A DNA stretch of 6,809 bases, taken from assembly GCA_964396385.1 (NCBI GenBank), contig CAYNFH010000292.1, positions 1-6,809 of the forward strand, given 5' to 3'. This document shows positions 1-6,022 of the stretch, one piece after another. Below the pieces are notes generated by a model. The model was given only the letters and a program-made list of their open reading frames with translations, was not told where the DNA came from and made no database searches. Origin of the DNA: CAYNFH01 sp964396385 (GTDB taxonomy: Bacteria > Armatimonadota > Chthonomonadetes > Chthonomonadales > CAJBBX01). Position 1 is the first letter of the stretch, and each line of letters begins with the position of its first letter. The translations under genes were made by a program, and so were the position numbers.

Positions 1-51
1 CGAATCCTCTTCTGCGCTGGCCAGATCACTGCCACGATTCATTACTCACAC

Positions 52-104
52 GGTTGAGGGTTGATGGTTAATGGACCGGATTCCGGAGCTATCAACCCTC
101 AACC
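52..104. repeat. 14-bp inverted repeat (hairpin or dispersed element)
   Basis: GGTTGAGGGTTGAT (52-65) is matched perfectly by its reverse complement ATCAACCCTCAACC (91-104), with 25 bp between the arms. The loop holds a smaller inverted repeat, CCGGA-T-TCCGG (76-86). The right arm continues as tandem copies of an AACCATC-like unit up to the stop codon of the leftward HTH gene at 115, so it could act as a transcript end for that gene. There is no T-tract on either side, so a classical intrinsic terminator is not shown. A dispersed intergenic repeat is equally likely. The rest of 1-112 holds no gene that I can support. Confidence 0.6.
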
Positions 105-112
105 ATCAACCA

Positions 113-607
113 TTACACCGCCATTGCCAGCACGCCGGTGAAGTAGCCGTTCTCCTCTTCCTCCGCCCGCGGGACGTGGATGGTGTCCACCTCGTTCCGA
201 TGTACCGTCAGGTGGCCTTGCAGCCACTCGGCGAACACCTGCGCCTCATCGTACTTGCCGATTCCCTCGGCGCGGTTCTTGCCGATGAGGGCCATGAGCT
301 GCGCCTGGTGCTGGCCCCGGCGGTCACGCTCCTGCTCGAAGCTGTGGTACATTGCGTCGATCTTGCGCACCGACTCGTGCGCCGACTCAATATCTCTAAA
401 CCGGAGCACGCCCTGGAACATGCGCGCGTAGCCGTTCTGCGCGGTGCTGGAGACGTACAGGTCCGAGTAGTCGGGCGTCTTGCCCGCCGCCGCAAGCACG
501 TTGGCGATGTAGCTCGGATGCGTCTCAAGGGCGCGCGCGATCTCCTCTACGGACCGGCCGGCCGCATGAAGGGAGAGGGCGAGGTCCTTCTTTGTGATTC
601 GTTTCAT
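113..607 (-). CDS. Small helix-turn-helix protein, unknown target
   Basis: This is a 164-residue soluble protein whose family I cannot name. Residues 9-42 (LALSLHAAGRSVEEIARALE and the following PSYIANVL) read as a helix-turn-helix of the resolvase or sigma-region-4 type, with the pattern 'GRSVEEIARALETHPSYIANVL'. The rest is charged and mostly helical: YSDLYVSSTAQNGYARMF (47-64), ESVRKIDAMYHSFEQERDRR (78-97), and a tail with GKYDEAQVFAEWL (117-129). No signal peptide or membrane segment is visible. I chose the ATG at 607 because AAGGA lies 7 nt upstream; a GTG at 625 would add six residues but has no such site. The gene has its own strong promoter and is divergent from glnD. A DNA-binding role, perhaps autoregulatory, is inferred from the HTH and from the repeats in its promoter. 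The family and target are unknown. Confidence 0.8.
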   Translation of the reverse strand: MKRITKKDLALSLHAAGRSVEEIARALETHPSYIANVLAAAGKTPDYSDLYVSSTAQNGYARMFQGVLRFRDIESAHESVRKIDAMYHSFEQERDRRGQHQAQLMALIGKNRAEGIGKYDEAQVFAEWLQGHLTVHRNEVDTIHVPRAEEEENGYFTGVLAMAV

Positions 608-614
608 CTTGCCA

Positions 615-619
615 TCCTT
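615..619 (-). promoter_or_regulatory. Shine-Dalgarno site of HTH gene
   Basis: AAGGA on the minus strand sits 7 nt before the ATG at 607. It favours this start over the GTG at 625, which would place the site inside the coding region. Confidence 0.65.
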
Positions 620-649
620 CAGCACAACTTACCACTTTCTGACAGCTAT

Positions 650-678
650 ATTCTATCAGAAGCGGTGCGATTTGTCAA
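650..678 (-). promoter_or_regulatory. Sigma70-type promoter of HTH gene
   Basis: On the minus strand, TTGACA (673-678) is separated by exactly 17 bp from TAGAAT (650-655), a perfect -35 and a one-mismatch -10. The expected transcription start is near 643, giving a leader of about 36 nt before the ATG at 607. The surrounding 640-720 stretch is clearly more AT-rich than the genes on either side. The -35 lies inside the innermost copy of the GTNGACAAA repeat. Confidence 0.75.
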
Positions 679-712
679 CACCTTTGTCTACATGTTATAC
701 CTGTTTGTCTAC
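671..712 (-). promoter_or_regulatory. Three GTNGACAAA direct repeats, candidate operator
   Basis: Read on the minus strand, GTAGACAAA occurs at 704-712 and again at 683-691, and GTTGACAAA at 671-679. The starts are 21 bp and 12 bp apart. The copies 21 bp apart are two helical turns apart and so face the same side of the DNA. The innermost copy contains the -35 of the HTH gene promoter. The layout is what one expects of a regulator binding site, and the encoded HTH protein is the obvious candidate. Chance enrichment around a -35 cannot be excluded. Confidence 0.5.
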
Positions 713-754
713 CTATCTACTCGCTCCGGAATCATGAACCCGGAAAACCCACGC

Positions 755-760
755 TACAAT
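755..760 (+). promoter_or_regulatory. Possible -10 box of glnD, leaderless start
   Basis: TACAAT ends 9 bp before the glnD ATG at 770, and there is no purine-rich ribosome binding site before that ATG (the preceding bases are TAATCCGGC). Transcription from this box would begin at or just before the ATG, giving a leaderless mRNA. There is no good -35 at 16-18 bp (around 731-738). A weaker upstream alternative is TTGTCA (672-677) 18 bp from TATACC (696-701), which would overlap the divergent HTH promoter. Confidence 0.35.
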
Positions 761-769
761 TAATCCGGC

Positions 770-3451
770 ATGGAAACCACTCAACCACGGACCGAGTCCC
801 ACCCGCAGCTGGACCATGTTTCCAGCAGCGACGAACTCGCGGAATGGCTCCGCCAGGGCCGCGAACAACTGGATCGCCAGGTGCTCCAGGGCATTGGCGG
901 GCTGGAGGCGGCGCGCGCTTACAGCGACCTCATCGACGCCGTCATACAGCGCATGATGGGCATTGCCTGCGCCGACACTGGCCTGAACGTGGCCCAGTTG
1001 CCGATGGCCGTCGTCGCCACGGGCGGCTACGGCCGGCGCGAGGTCTGTCCGCACTCCGACGTAGACATCACCTTCGTGCCGCATCGCGACGGCGTCGCCG
1101 CGCTGGATCGTGTCATCAAGGAGATGTTCACGCTGCTTATGCGGGTGTTCATCGACGCCAATCGGATGAGCGTGGGATACGCCTACCGGCTTATCGAGGA
1201 CTGCGCGACGCTGGATCACCAGACCACCTCCGGGCTGCTCGACGCGCGATTGATAGCGGGGAGCAGCCGCGTCTTTATCCAGCTCGAGAGCGACTACTGG
1301 ACACTCTTCAACCCGGCGGACTTCGTCTTCACCAAGCTGACTGAGAGGAAGGCCCAGCGCGAGAAGGCCGGCGGCACACCACGGGTCGTGGAGCCGAATC
1401 TCAAGGAGGGCTCCGGGGGCCTCCGGGACCTGCACACCACGCTCTGGCTCGTTCAAGCCGTGCACGCGTTGGTGGCCGCGCGAGTTCGTGGGGACCGCGC
1501 CTGGGACGCGCTGGAGAAATACGCCGGCCTGTCTGGGGCTGAAGTGGCGGCCGTGCGAGAGGCCAAGGAGTTCCTGTTCCGCACGCGCAACGCGCTCCAC
1601 GTGCTCACCGGCGCCGAGCGCGACCAGCTCGTGGTGACGCGACAGGAGGAGGTAGCCGAGGCGCTGGGCTACGGCTCCAGCTCAAGGTCTAACGGCGCAT
1701 CGCACCAGCCGCCGGTGGAGCGGTTCATGCGCGACTACTTCCGCCACGCCTCCGCGCTGGACCGGATCTGCGGCCTCGCAACGGCCCGCCTCGAGAACGG
1801 TCCGTTAGTCCTCGGCATCGGATTGGACTCCATCGAGCGGCGGGTGGTGCGCGCCAACCCGGCGCTCGCGGCCGAGGACCCCCTCTGGATGCTCTGGGCT
1901 TGCGAGCTGGCTCAGAAGTACAACCTGACGCTGAGCGACCCGCTGGAGCGCGAGATCGTGGAGCTGCTGGTCGGGCGGCCCCAGCCCTCGGACTGGAGAC
2001 AGGCCGGCGAGGTGTTCGCCCGAATGCTGGCCGCTCCCTCCGGCGTCTACCCGATCCTCCAGAAGATGGCGGACCTCGGCATCCTTGGCTGGCTCATCCC
2101 GGAGTTCGGCGCTATCATGGACTTGATCCCGTACGACTCCTCTCACGACTACACAGTTGGCCAGCACAGCCTCTACGCTGTGCGCAACCTCGATGGGCTG
2201 CGCGAGCCGGACGCGGGTGAAGAGATGCTGGACCTGCGCCGCGCCCTGCAGGAGGTGCCCAATCCGGAGCAGCTCTACCTGGCCGCGCTGCTCCACGACG
2301 CGGGCAAAGCGGACCCCGGCCGTCCACATTCCGAAGTGGGGGCGGAGATGGCGGAGGCCGTCTGCGCGCGGCTCGGCTGGAGCGCCGATGCGACGGCGGC
2401 GGTGCGGTTCCTGGTCAGATACCACCTGCTCATGGCGGAGACGTCGCGCCTACGGGACCTGAACCTGGACGAGACCATTCGAGACTTCACCGCCGTAGTC
2501 GACGATTCAGACCGCCTTGCCATGCTCTACCTGCTCACCTACGCGGACACGCGCGCCGTGGGGGCGGGGGTCTGGACTCAGGTCAAGGGTAAGTTCCTCC
2601 GGGACCTGTACCACCGCGGCTCCCACGCCATCGCGGGCGCGGATAGCGAAGGCGCGGACGATGCCGGGCTCACCTTGACCCGCCGCCGGCTGCTGCGCGA
2701 GCTTTCGCCCTCCAACCTGCCGCCGGAGGAGGTGGCCGAGCACGTGGAGAGCATGCCGGCGCCCTACATTCTCAACACCAGCCTGGAGGACATGGCGCTC
2801 CACATCGGCTACGTCCGGCGGGCGCGCAAAGGCGAGACGGTGGTGGAGTTCTACGACGAGCGAGACGGTACGTATACGGAGGTCACCGTCTGTACTCCGG
2901 ACGATCCGCGTCCGGGCCTCCTGGCCAAAATTGCCGGCGTGCTGTATGCGCTGGATCTGGAGGTCCACAGTGCCCAGGTGGTCACGCGCGTGACCGGCGG
3001 CGCCGATAACGGCGCCTCGCCGGACGCGGAGCGTATAGCGATCGACACCCTCTACGTGGACTACCGTGGCCGTCAGTTGACTCCCGGCAAGCGCAAGGAG
3101 GTGCGCACCAACATGACGACCGTCCTGAGCGGCGGTACGCCGGTGTCGGAGGTGCTCGCTAAAAAGCGGAAACCCGCGGAGATAGGCGGGCCGGTGCAGT
3201 CCATCAACATCCGCAACGATCTCTCCGATAGCTACACCGTGGTGGAGATCGCAGCGGAGGACCCGCGCGCCATGCTCTACCGGGCGAGCGGCGCGCTCTC
3301 CGCGCTGGGTTGGGACATCCGTAGCGCCAAGGTCTCCCTGTTCCGCGGCCGCTCAATGGCCAGCTTTTACGTTTCCGGCGCCCGCCACCTTCCGGAGGCG
3401 GAAGCGCGCAACGCCCTCCTTCGCCTCATGCCCCTCGTCGCTGGAACGTAG
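770..3451 (+). CDS. glnD: Bifunctional PII uridylyltransferase/uridylyl-removing enzyme GlnD
   Basis: GlnD attaches UMP to PII signal proteins (GlnB/GlnK) when glutamine is low and removes it when glutamine is high, acting in the cytoplasm as the primary nitrogen sensor. At 893 residues it matches the family's usual length of about 850-950. The nucleotidyltransferase motif GGYGRREVCPHSDVDI is at 85-100, with D97 and D99 as metal ligands. The GlnD signature EPNLKEGSGGLRDLHTTLW is at 208-226. The HD hydrolase domain shows YTVGQHSL (H466), LLHDAGK (H509, D510), H520 and YADTRA (D593). Two ACT domains follow at about 703-790 and 820-890. A short Ser/Asn-rich insert lies at 302-312. The second ACT reads EDPRAMLY instead of the usual D-R/Q-P-G-L-L. 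PII, amtB and glnA are absent from the window. The start has no visible ribosome binding site. I am confident of the family; balanced transferase and removing activity is inferred. Confidence 0.97.
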   Translation: METTQPRTESHPQLDHVSSSDELAEWLRQGREQLDRQVLQGIGGLEAARAYSDLIDAVIQRMMGIACADTGLNVAQLPMAVVATGGYGRREVCPHSDVDITFVPHRDGVAALDRVIKEMFTLLMRVFIDANRMSVGYAYRLIEDCATLDHQTTSGLLDARLIAGSSRVFIQLESDYWTLFNPADFVFTKLTERKAQREKAGGTPRVVEPNLKEGSGGLRDLHTTLWLVQAVHALVAARVRGDRAWDALEKYAGLSGAEVAAVREAKEFLFRTRNALHVLTGAERDQLVVTRQEEVAEALGYGSSSRSNGASHQPPVERFMRDYFRHASALDRICGLATARLENGPLVLGIGLDSIERRVVRANPALAAEDPLWMLWACELAQKYNLTLSDPLEREIVELLVGRPQPSDWRQAGEVFARMLAAPSGVYPILQKMADLGILGWLIPEFGAIMDLIPYDSSHDYTVGQHSLYAVRNLDGLREPDAGEEMLDLRRALQEVPNPEQLYLAALLHDAGKADPGRPHSEVGAEMAEAVCARLGWSADATAAVRFLVRYHLLMAETSRLRDLNLDETIRDFTAVVDDSDRLAMLYLLTYADTRAVGAGVWTQVKGKFLRDLYHRGSHAIAGADSEGADDAGLTLTRRRLLRELSPSNLPPEEVAEHVESMPAPYILNTSLEDMALHIGYVRRARKGETVVEFYDERDGTYTEVTVCTPDDPRPGLLAKIAGVLYALDLEVHSAQVVTRVTGGADNGASPDAERIAIDTLYVDYRGRQLTPGKRKEVRTNMTTVLSGGTPVSEVLAKKRKPAEIGGPVQSINIRNDLSDSYTVVEIAAEDPRAMLYRASGALSALGWDIRSAKVSLFRGRSMASFYVSGARHLPEAEARNALLRLMPLVAGT

Positions 3452-3455
3452 TTTG

Positions 3456-3484
3456 CAGTTTCTTATTACCCGATGCTGAAACTG
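3456..3484 (+). terminator. Weak hairpin after glnD
   Basis: CAGTTTC (3456-3462) pairs with GAAACTG (3478-3484) around a 15-nt loop, starting 5 bp after the glnD stop. It has low GC and no T-tract follows, so termination is only a possibility. Confidence 0.25.
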
Positions 3485-3521
3485 AAGTACCGTAACAAAC
3501 AAACCAGGAGCGCACCAACCT

Positions 3522-3553
3522 TGTCATCCCGAGCTCCGCGAGGGATCTGCTTT
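3522..3553. repeat. Dispersed hairpin repeat (TCATCCCGAG...CGAGGGATCT type)
   Basis: The sequence resembles the widespread intergenic repeat known from many bacterial genomes as GTCATCC(T/C)GAGCGNAGCGA(A/G)GGATCT. Here ATCCC (3526-3530) pairs with GGGAT (3542-3546). Inside that stem, GA opposite GA forms a tandem G-A mismatch, followed by GC/GC pairs and a three-base TCC loop. A further 7-bp inverted repeat, ACCGTAA (3489-3495) and TTACGGT (3552-3558), encloses the hairpin. Only one copy is present in the window. The remaining bases of the 131-bp gap 3452-3582 hold no gene. Confidence 0.6.
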
Positions 3554-3582
3554 ACGGTCATTGCACGTACTCCGTCACTCCA

Positions 3583-4605
3583 GTGAATAACTCACCCCCA
3601 CACGTCTCCGTCATCATCTGCACCTGCGGGCGCGGCGACGCGGTCGTTGCCTCCATCGCCTCTGTGCTTCGAATCGAAGACCCGCCTTTCGAGCTGCTCG
3701 TCATCGACCAATCACCGGACGATGCCACGGAGCGCGCGCTGCTCCCGTTCTCCCGGGACGTCCGCCTGCGCTACGTCCGCACGCCGGAACGGGGCAAGGA
3801 CCGCGCGCTCAACCTGGGGCTCCGGCTAGCCCGCGCGGAGATCATCGCCTGCACGGATGACGACTGTGAGACGCCTCCGGACTGGCTGTCCGGCATGGTT
3901 CAGGTCCTGGTGGAGCACCCGGAAGCGGCGCTGGTCTTCTCCACGGTGAGGGCGGGGCCGCTGGACATCTCCGCGGGATTCATCCCCGTCTTTCAGGCAC
4001 CGCCGTTTACGAAGCTGAGCTCCCTGCGCGACTGGCGAGGGCCGCACGGGATAGGCGCCGCCATGGCGTTCCGCAAGGCCATAATCCAGGCCATCGGCGG
4101 GTTCGACGAGATGCTGGGCCCCGGCGCGTCCTTTCCTGCCTTCGAGGATGGAGACGTCGCGCTGAGGGCGCTGGCTGCCGGTCACGCCGTCATCCAGACG
4201 GACTCGGTATTCGTGGTGCACCATGGATTCCGCACCTGGGAGCAGGGGAGGGAGCTGGCGAAGCGCGACTACCTGGGCATCGGTGCTGTGATGGGCAAGC
4301 TGGTCCGCTGCCGGCAGAAGGGCGCCGCGGGGATAGCGGCCGGTTACTTCTGGCGCGAGGTGGTGCAGCCGATTCCGGCCCACGTGATCCGCCTGCGCAA
4401 GCCGCCCGTGATGAACCGCGCGATGACCCTGGCGCGTGGATTCCGCGCCGGCTGGAGGACCCCATCCGACCCGCGCGCGCTCCTCTTTCTGCCTCCGGCA
4501 GCAGCTACCACGCCCAGCCTCGCAGAAGACGCGCGCAGCCGGCCGCCGTCTGCGCCAGATGAAGAGCGGCCCGCCCAGGCCGAAGCCCCACCAGGTCGCG
4601 TATAA
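3583..4605 (+). CDS. Family 2 glycosyltransferase (GT-A fold)
   Basis: This is a predicted inverting glycosyltransferase of the GT2 family, using a nucleotide sugar at the cytoplasmic side; donor and acceptor cannot be told. The N-terminal fold begins with VSVIICTCGRGDAV (8-21) and continues with ELLVIDQSPDD (37-47) and GKDRALNLGLRLARAEIIAC (71-90). The metal-binding TDDD is at 91-94, GFDEMLGPG at 173-181, and FEDGD, with the likely catalytic base, at 187-191. No membrane helix is evident. The start is a GTG with no ribosome binding site, but it is the only start codon in frame between the gap and the conserved N-terminus. The gene core seems complete by about residue 305. The last 33 or so residues are Pro/Ala/Glu-rich and are read across the tail of the oppositely oriented glycosyltransferase, so they are probably an unstructured extension. 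Confidence 0.9.
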   Translation: MNNSPPHVSVIICTCGRGDAVVASIASVLRIEDPPFELLVIDQSPDDATERALLPFSRDVRLRYVRTPERGKDRALNLGLRLARAEIIACTDDDCETPPDWLSGMVQVLVEHPEAALVFSTVRAGPLDISAGFIPVFQAPPFTKLSSLRDWRGPHGIGAAMAFRKAIIQAIGGFDEMLGPGASFPAFEDGDVALRALAAGHAVIQTDSVFVVHHGFRTWEQGRELAKRDYLGIGAVMGKLVRCRQKGAAGIAAGYFWREVVQPIPAHVIRLRKPPVMNRAMTLARGFRAGWRTPSDPRALLFLPPAAATTPSLAEDARSRPPSAPDEERPAQAEAPPGRV

Positions 4606-5446
4606 ACATCCCGAACCGCGCGGCGCAATAATTCCTCTGGAACGCGCGCCAGCTCTGCCTGGCCAGCCGACGCTGCTCCAAGGATAACCTGGCAGATCGG
4701 ATGGTGGTCCGCCGGAGCGTGAGCCGCGCCTCTATCATCCTCCGCCGCGACTGCGACGCCCCGCCGGGGTGCTGGCGGTAGTGCAGGACCACGCGATCCA
4801 CAAAGCGGATCGGCCCCAGCAGCGACAGACGGATCCAGAGGTCCCAATCCTCGCACCGGGAAAGTCGCGCATCGAACCCTCCGCATGCCTCAAATGCTTG
4901 CCGCCGGACCAGCACGCATCCGATGAGCAGGCAGTTCTCGTAGACGAGCACGTCGAAAGTAGTCGGCTCCGACGGATCCAGGGGCTCGGTGCGATCGCGA
5001 ACCAGCCGCATCCGGGCGCGGCCAGCCGCCTCCATTTCCCCCGGCCGGATGGGCCGGCCCGCTTCGTCCACGTACCGGCCCAGGCCGTTCGCCGCAACCG
5101 CGGCCGGCTCTGCGTCAAGCGCGGCGTGGAGGAGCGCCAGCGCGTCCGGCTCCAGAACGTCATCCGCGTCCAGGAATAAGAGGCAACGGCACTGCGGTCC
5201 GGCTGCCGCCACCCCCAGGTTGCGCGCCGCGCTGACGCCGCCGTGCTCCGCCTGCACCACCCGGATCCGTGTGTCGGTTTCCGCAAGCCGCGACGCGACA
5301 CCAATCGTATCGTCGGTGGACCCATCGTCGACGATCACGAGCTCCCACGCGCCAAGTGTCTGCGCCTGGACGCTCTGGACCGTCTCCTCCAGGTGCGCCG
5401 CGCTGTTGTATACCGGAATGACGACCGCAATCTTTGCCGGGCTCAT
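4505..5446 (-). CDS. Family 2 glycosyltransferase (GT-A fold)
   Basis: This 313-residue protein is a textbook GT2 enzyme, probably working on surface polysaccharide, O-antigen or glycoprotein glycans; the sugar is unknown. Motifs in order are VVIPVYNSAAHLEETVQS (8-25), VDDGSTDDT (39-47) binding the nucleotide, GGVSAARNLGV (69-79), the metal-binding FLDADD (91-96), and CEDWDLWIRL (198-207) carrying the acidic catalytic base, then HYRQHPGGAS (222-231). The Arg-rich C-terminus (232-313) is probably helical and may touch the membrane. It is not closely similar to the convergent glycosyltransferase, so the pair is not a recent duplication. It lies 30 bp downstream of the 125-residue gene on the same strand, a likely operon. 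The ATG at 5446 has no good Shine-Dalgarno site, which fits translational coupling. Confidence 0.94.
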   Translation of the reverse strand: MSPAKIAVVIPVYNSAAHLEETVQSVQAQTLGAWELVIVDDGSTDDTIGVASRLAETDTRIRVVQAEHGGVSAARNLGVAAAGPQCRCLLFLDADDVLEPDALALLHAALDAEPAAVAANGLGRYVDEAGRPIRPGEMEAAGRARMRLVRDRTEPLDPSEPTTFDVLVYENCLLIGCVLVRRQAFEACGGFDARLSRCEDWDLWIRLSLLGPIRFVDRVVLHYRQHPGGASQSRRRMIEARLTLRRTTIRSARLSLEQRRLARQSWRAFQRNYCAARFGMFIRDLVGLRPGRAALHLAQTAAGCARLLRGWAW

Positions 5447-5476
5447 GCCTCGCGTATGTTCAAGAACCGCGCCAGA

Positions 5477-5854
5477 CTAACTCGCCATTCTCCCTAGCCG
5501 GAAGCGGTCGCGCACGCCGATGAGCCGGTTCCACAGCTCAAAGTCCACCAGCTTCTTTGGCACGAAGCACTCGTCAGGTCCCACCACAACGTTGTTCATG
5601 CCGCGAAACTCGCCCTGCTCCGGGTCGCTGAGATCCAGGTAGATAGCACCCTCCTCCAGGCGCGTGCCGGCATCTACGACCGGGATCTGTTTCAACACGT
5701 CGTCCGGTAGCTCGCGGTACCGGTCGTGCAGGGACTTCACGTCATACGCAGTGCGCGAATGCTGCTCGTACCCGCGGTGTTCGCCCGGATCCCGGGGCGT
5801 ATGCAGGTCTGCGTCGTGGATGTCAAACCGCTTGTCGCTGTCGGTAATTCCCAT
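5477..5854 (-). CDS. Conserved-looking small hydrophilic protein, unknown function
   Basis: This 125-residue protein is soluble and rich in Asp, Glu and Arg, with no signal peptide or membrane segment. I cannot assign a function. The N-terminal 30 residues are polar and probably disordered (SDKRFDIHDADLHTPRDPGE, 6-25). A compact core follows: YDVKSLHDRYRELPDDVLKQ (38-57), IPVVDAGTRLEEGAIYLDL (58-76) and GPDECFVPKKLVDFELWNRL (92-111). The core resembles, from memory only, short conserved hypothetical proteins found in several bacterial phyla. I chose the ATG at 5854 because GGGAGGA lies 6 nt upstream; a TTG at 5902 would add 16 residues but would bury that site in the coding region. The glycosyltransferase gene follows 30 bp later on the same strand. 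A sensing or stress role is possible but unsupported. Confidence 0.82.
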   Translation of the reverse strand: MGITDSDKRFDIHDADLHTPRDPGEHRGYEQHSRTAYDVKSLHDRYRELPDDVLKQIPVVDAGTRLEEGAIYLDLSDPEQGEFRGMNNVVVGPDECFVPKKLVDFELWNRLIGVRDRFRLGRMAS

Positions 5855-5860
5855 CTTCGG

Positions 5861-5867
5861 TCCTCCC
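5861..5867 (-). promoter_or_regulatory. Strong Shine-Dalgarno site of 125-residue protein gene
   Basis: GGGAGGA on the minus strand ends 6 nt before the ATG at 5854. It settles the start against the upstream in-frame TTG at 5902. Confidence 0.75.
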
Positions 5868-5874
5868 GTTGGTG

Positions 5875-5894
5875 CGGGCGGTCCATGCCGCCCG
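5875..5894 (-). promoter_or_regulatory. GC-rich hairpin in the 5' leader of the 125-residue protein gene
   Basis: CGGGCGG (5875-5881) and CCGCCCG (5888-5894) form a perfect 7-bp all-GC stem with a six-base loop. It ends only 7 nt before the Shine-Dalgarno site on the minus-strand transcript. It could affect ribosome access or mRNA stability. No promoter for this transcript could be identified with confidence. Confidence 0.5.
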
Positions 5895-5950
5895 GAGTGC
5901 AACAGTTTAGGACGCCCGGCACACGCCCCCCGGTTCCCTCAGAAATCGGA

Positions 5951-6022
5951 CCTCCCCCTGACCCCCTCCTTCGCAAGGAGTGGGATCTCCCCGCCCCTTA
6001 CGAAGGAGGGGTCAGGGAGGGG
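5951..6022. repeat. Composite palindrome of two inverted repeat units
   Basis: CTGACCCCCTCCTTCG (5958-5973) is mirrored by CGAAGGAGGGGTCAG (6001-6015) with one bulged base. Each half can also fold on its own: CTCCTT-CGC-AAGGAG (5966-5980) on the left, and CCCCTT-ACG-AAGGAGGGG on the right. The units resemble the C/T-rich 'CCCCTCCTTCGTAAGGAGGGG' repeats scattered through many bacterial genomes. The element sits in the spacer between two divergent genes. A looser inverted repeat (5889-5908 against 6033-6053) encloses it. It is probably a miniature non-coding mobile or repeat element, with no transposase in sight. Confidence 0.65.

Noticed and set aside
671..712. The three GTNGACAAA repeats as a short CRISPR-like array
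   Set aside because: The units are only 9 bp, the spacings (12 and 21 bp) are uneven and no cas gene is nearby.
71..763. A 230-codon rightward open frame antisense to the HTH gene
   Set aside because: It is composed of antisense codons of a better-supported gene, runs through an AT-rich promoter region and has no family-like motif.
734..763. Nine-codon mini-ORF (MNPENPRYN) just before glnD as a leader peptide
   Set aside because: It has no usable ribosome binding site, no repeated codons suggestive of attenuation, and overlaps the likely -10 box.
713..1600. A 295-codon leftward open frame inside glnD
   Set aside because: It is antisense to conserved GlnD nucleotidyltransferase motifs. Long antisense frames are common in GC-rich genes.
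1805..2425. A 206-codon leftward open frame inside glnD
   Set aside because: It is antisense to the HD domain and shows only Arg/Gln/His-rich shadow composition.
4344..4886. A 180-codon leftward open frame across the glycosyltransferase junction
   Set aside because: It is in a different frame from the GT2 protein that covers most of it, and has Pro/Arg/Ala shadow composition.
3583..5446. The two glycosyltransferases as an inverted duplication
   Set aside because: Apart from general GT2 motifs their sequences differ throughout, including the metal-binding (TDDD against DADD) and N-terminal motifs.
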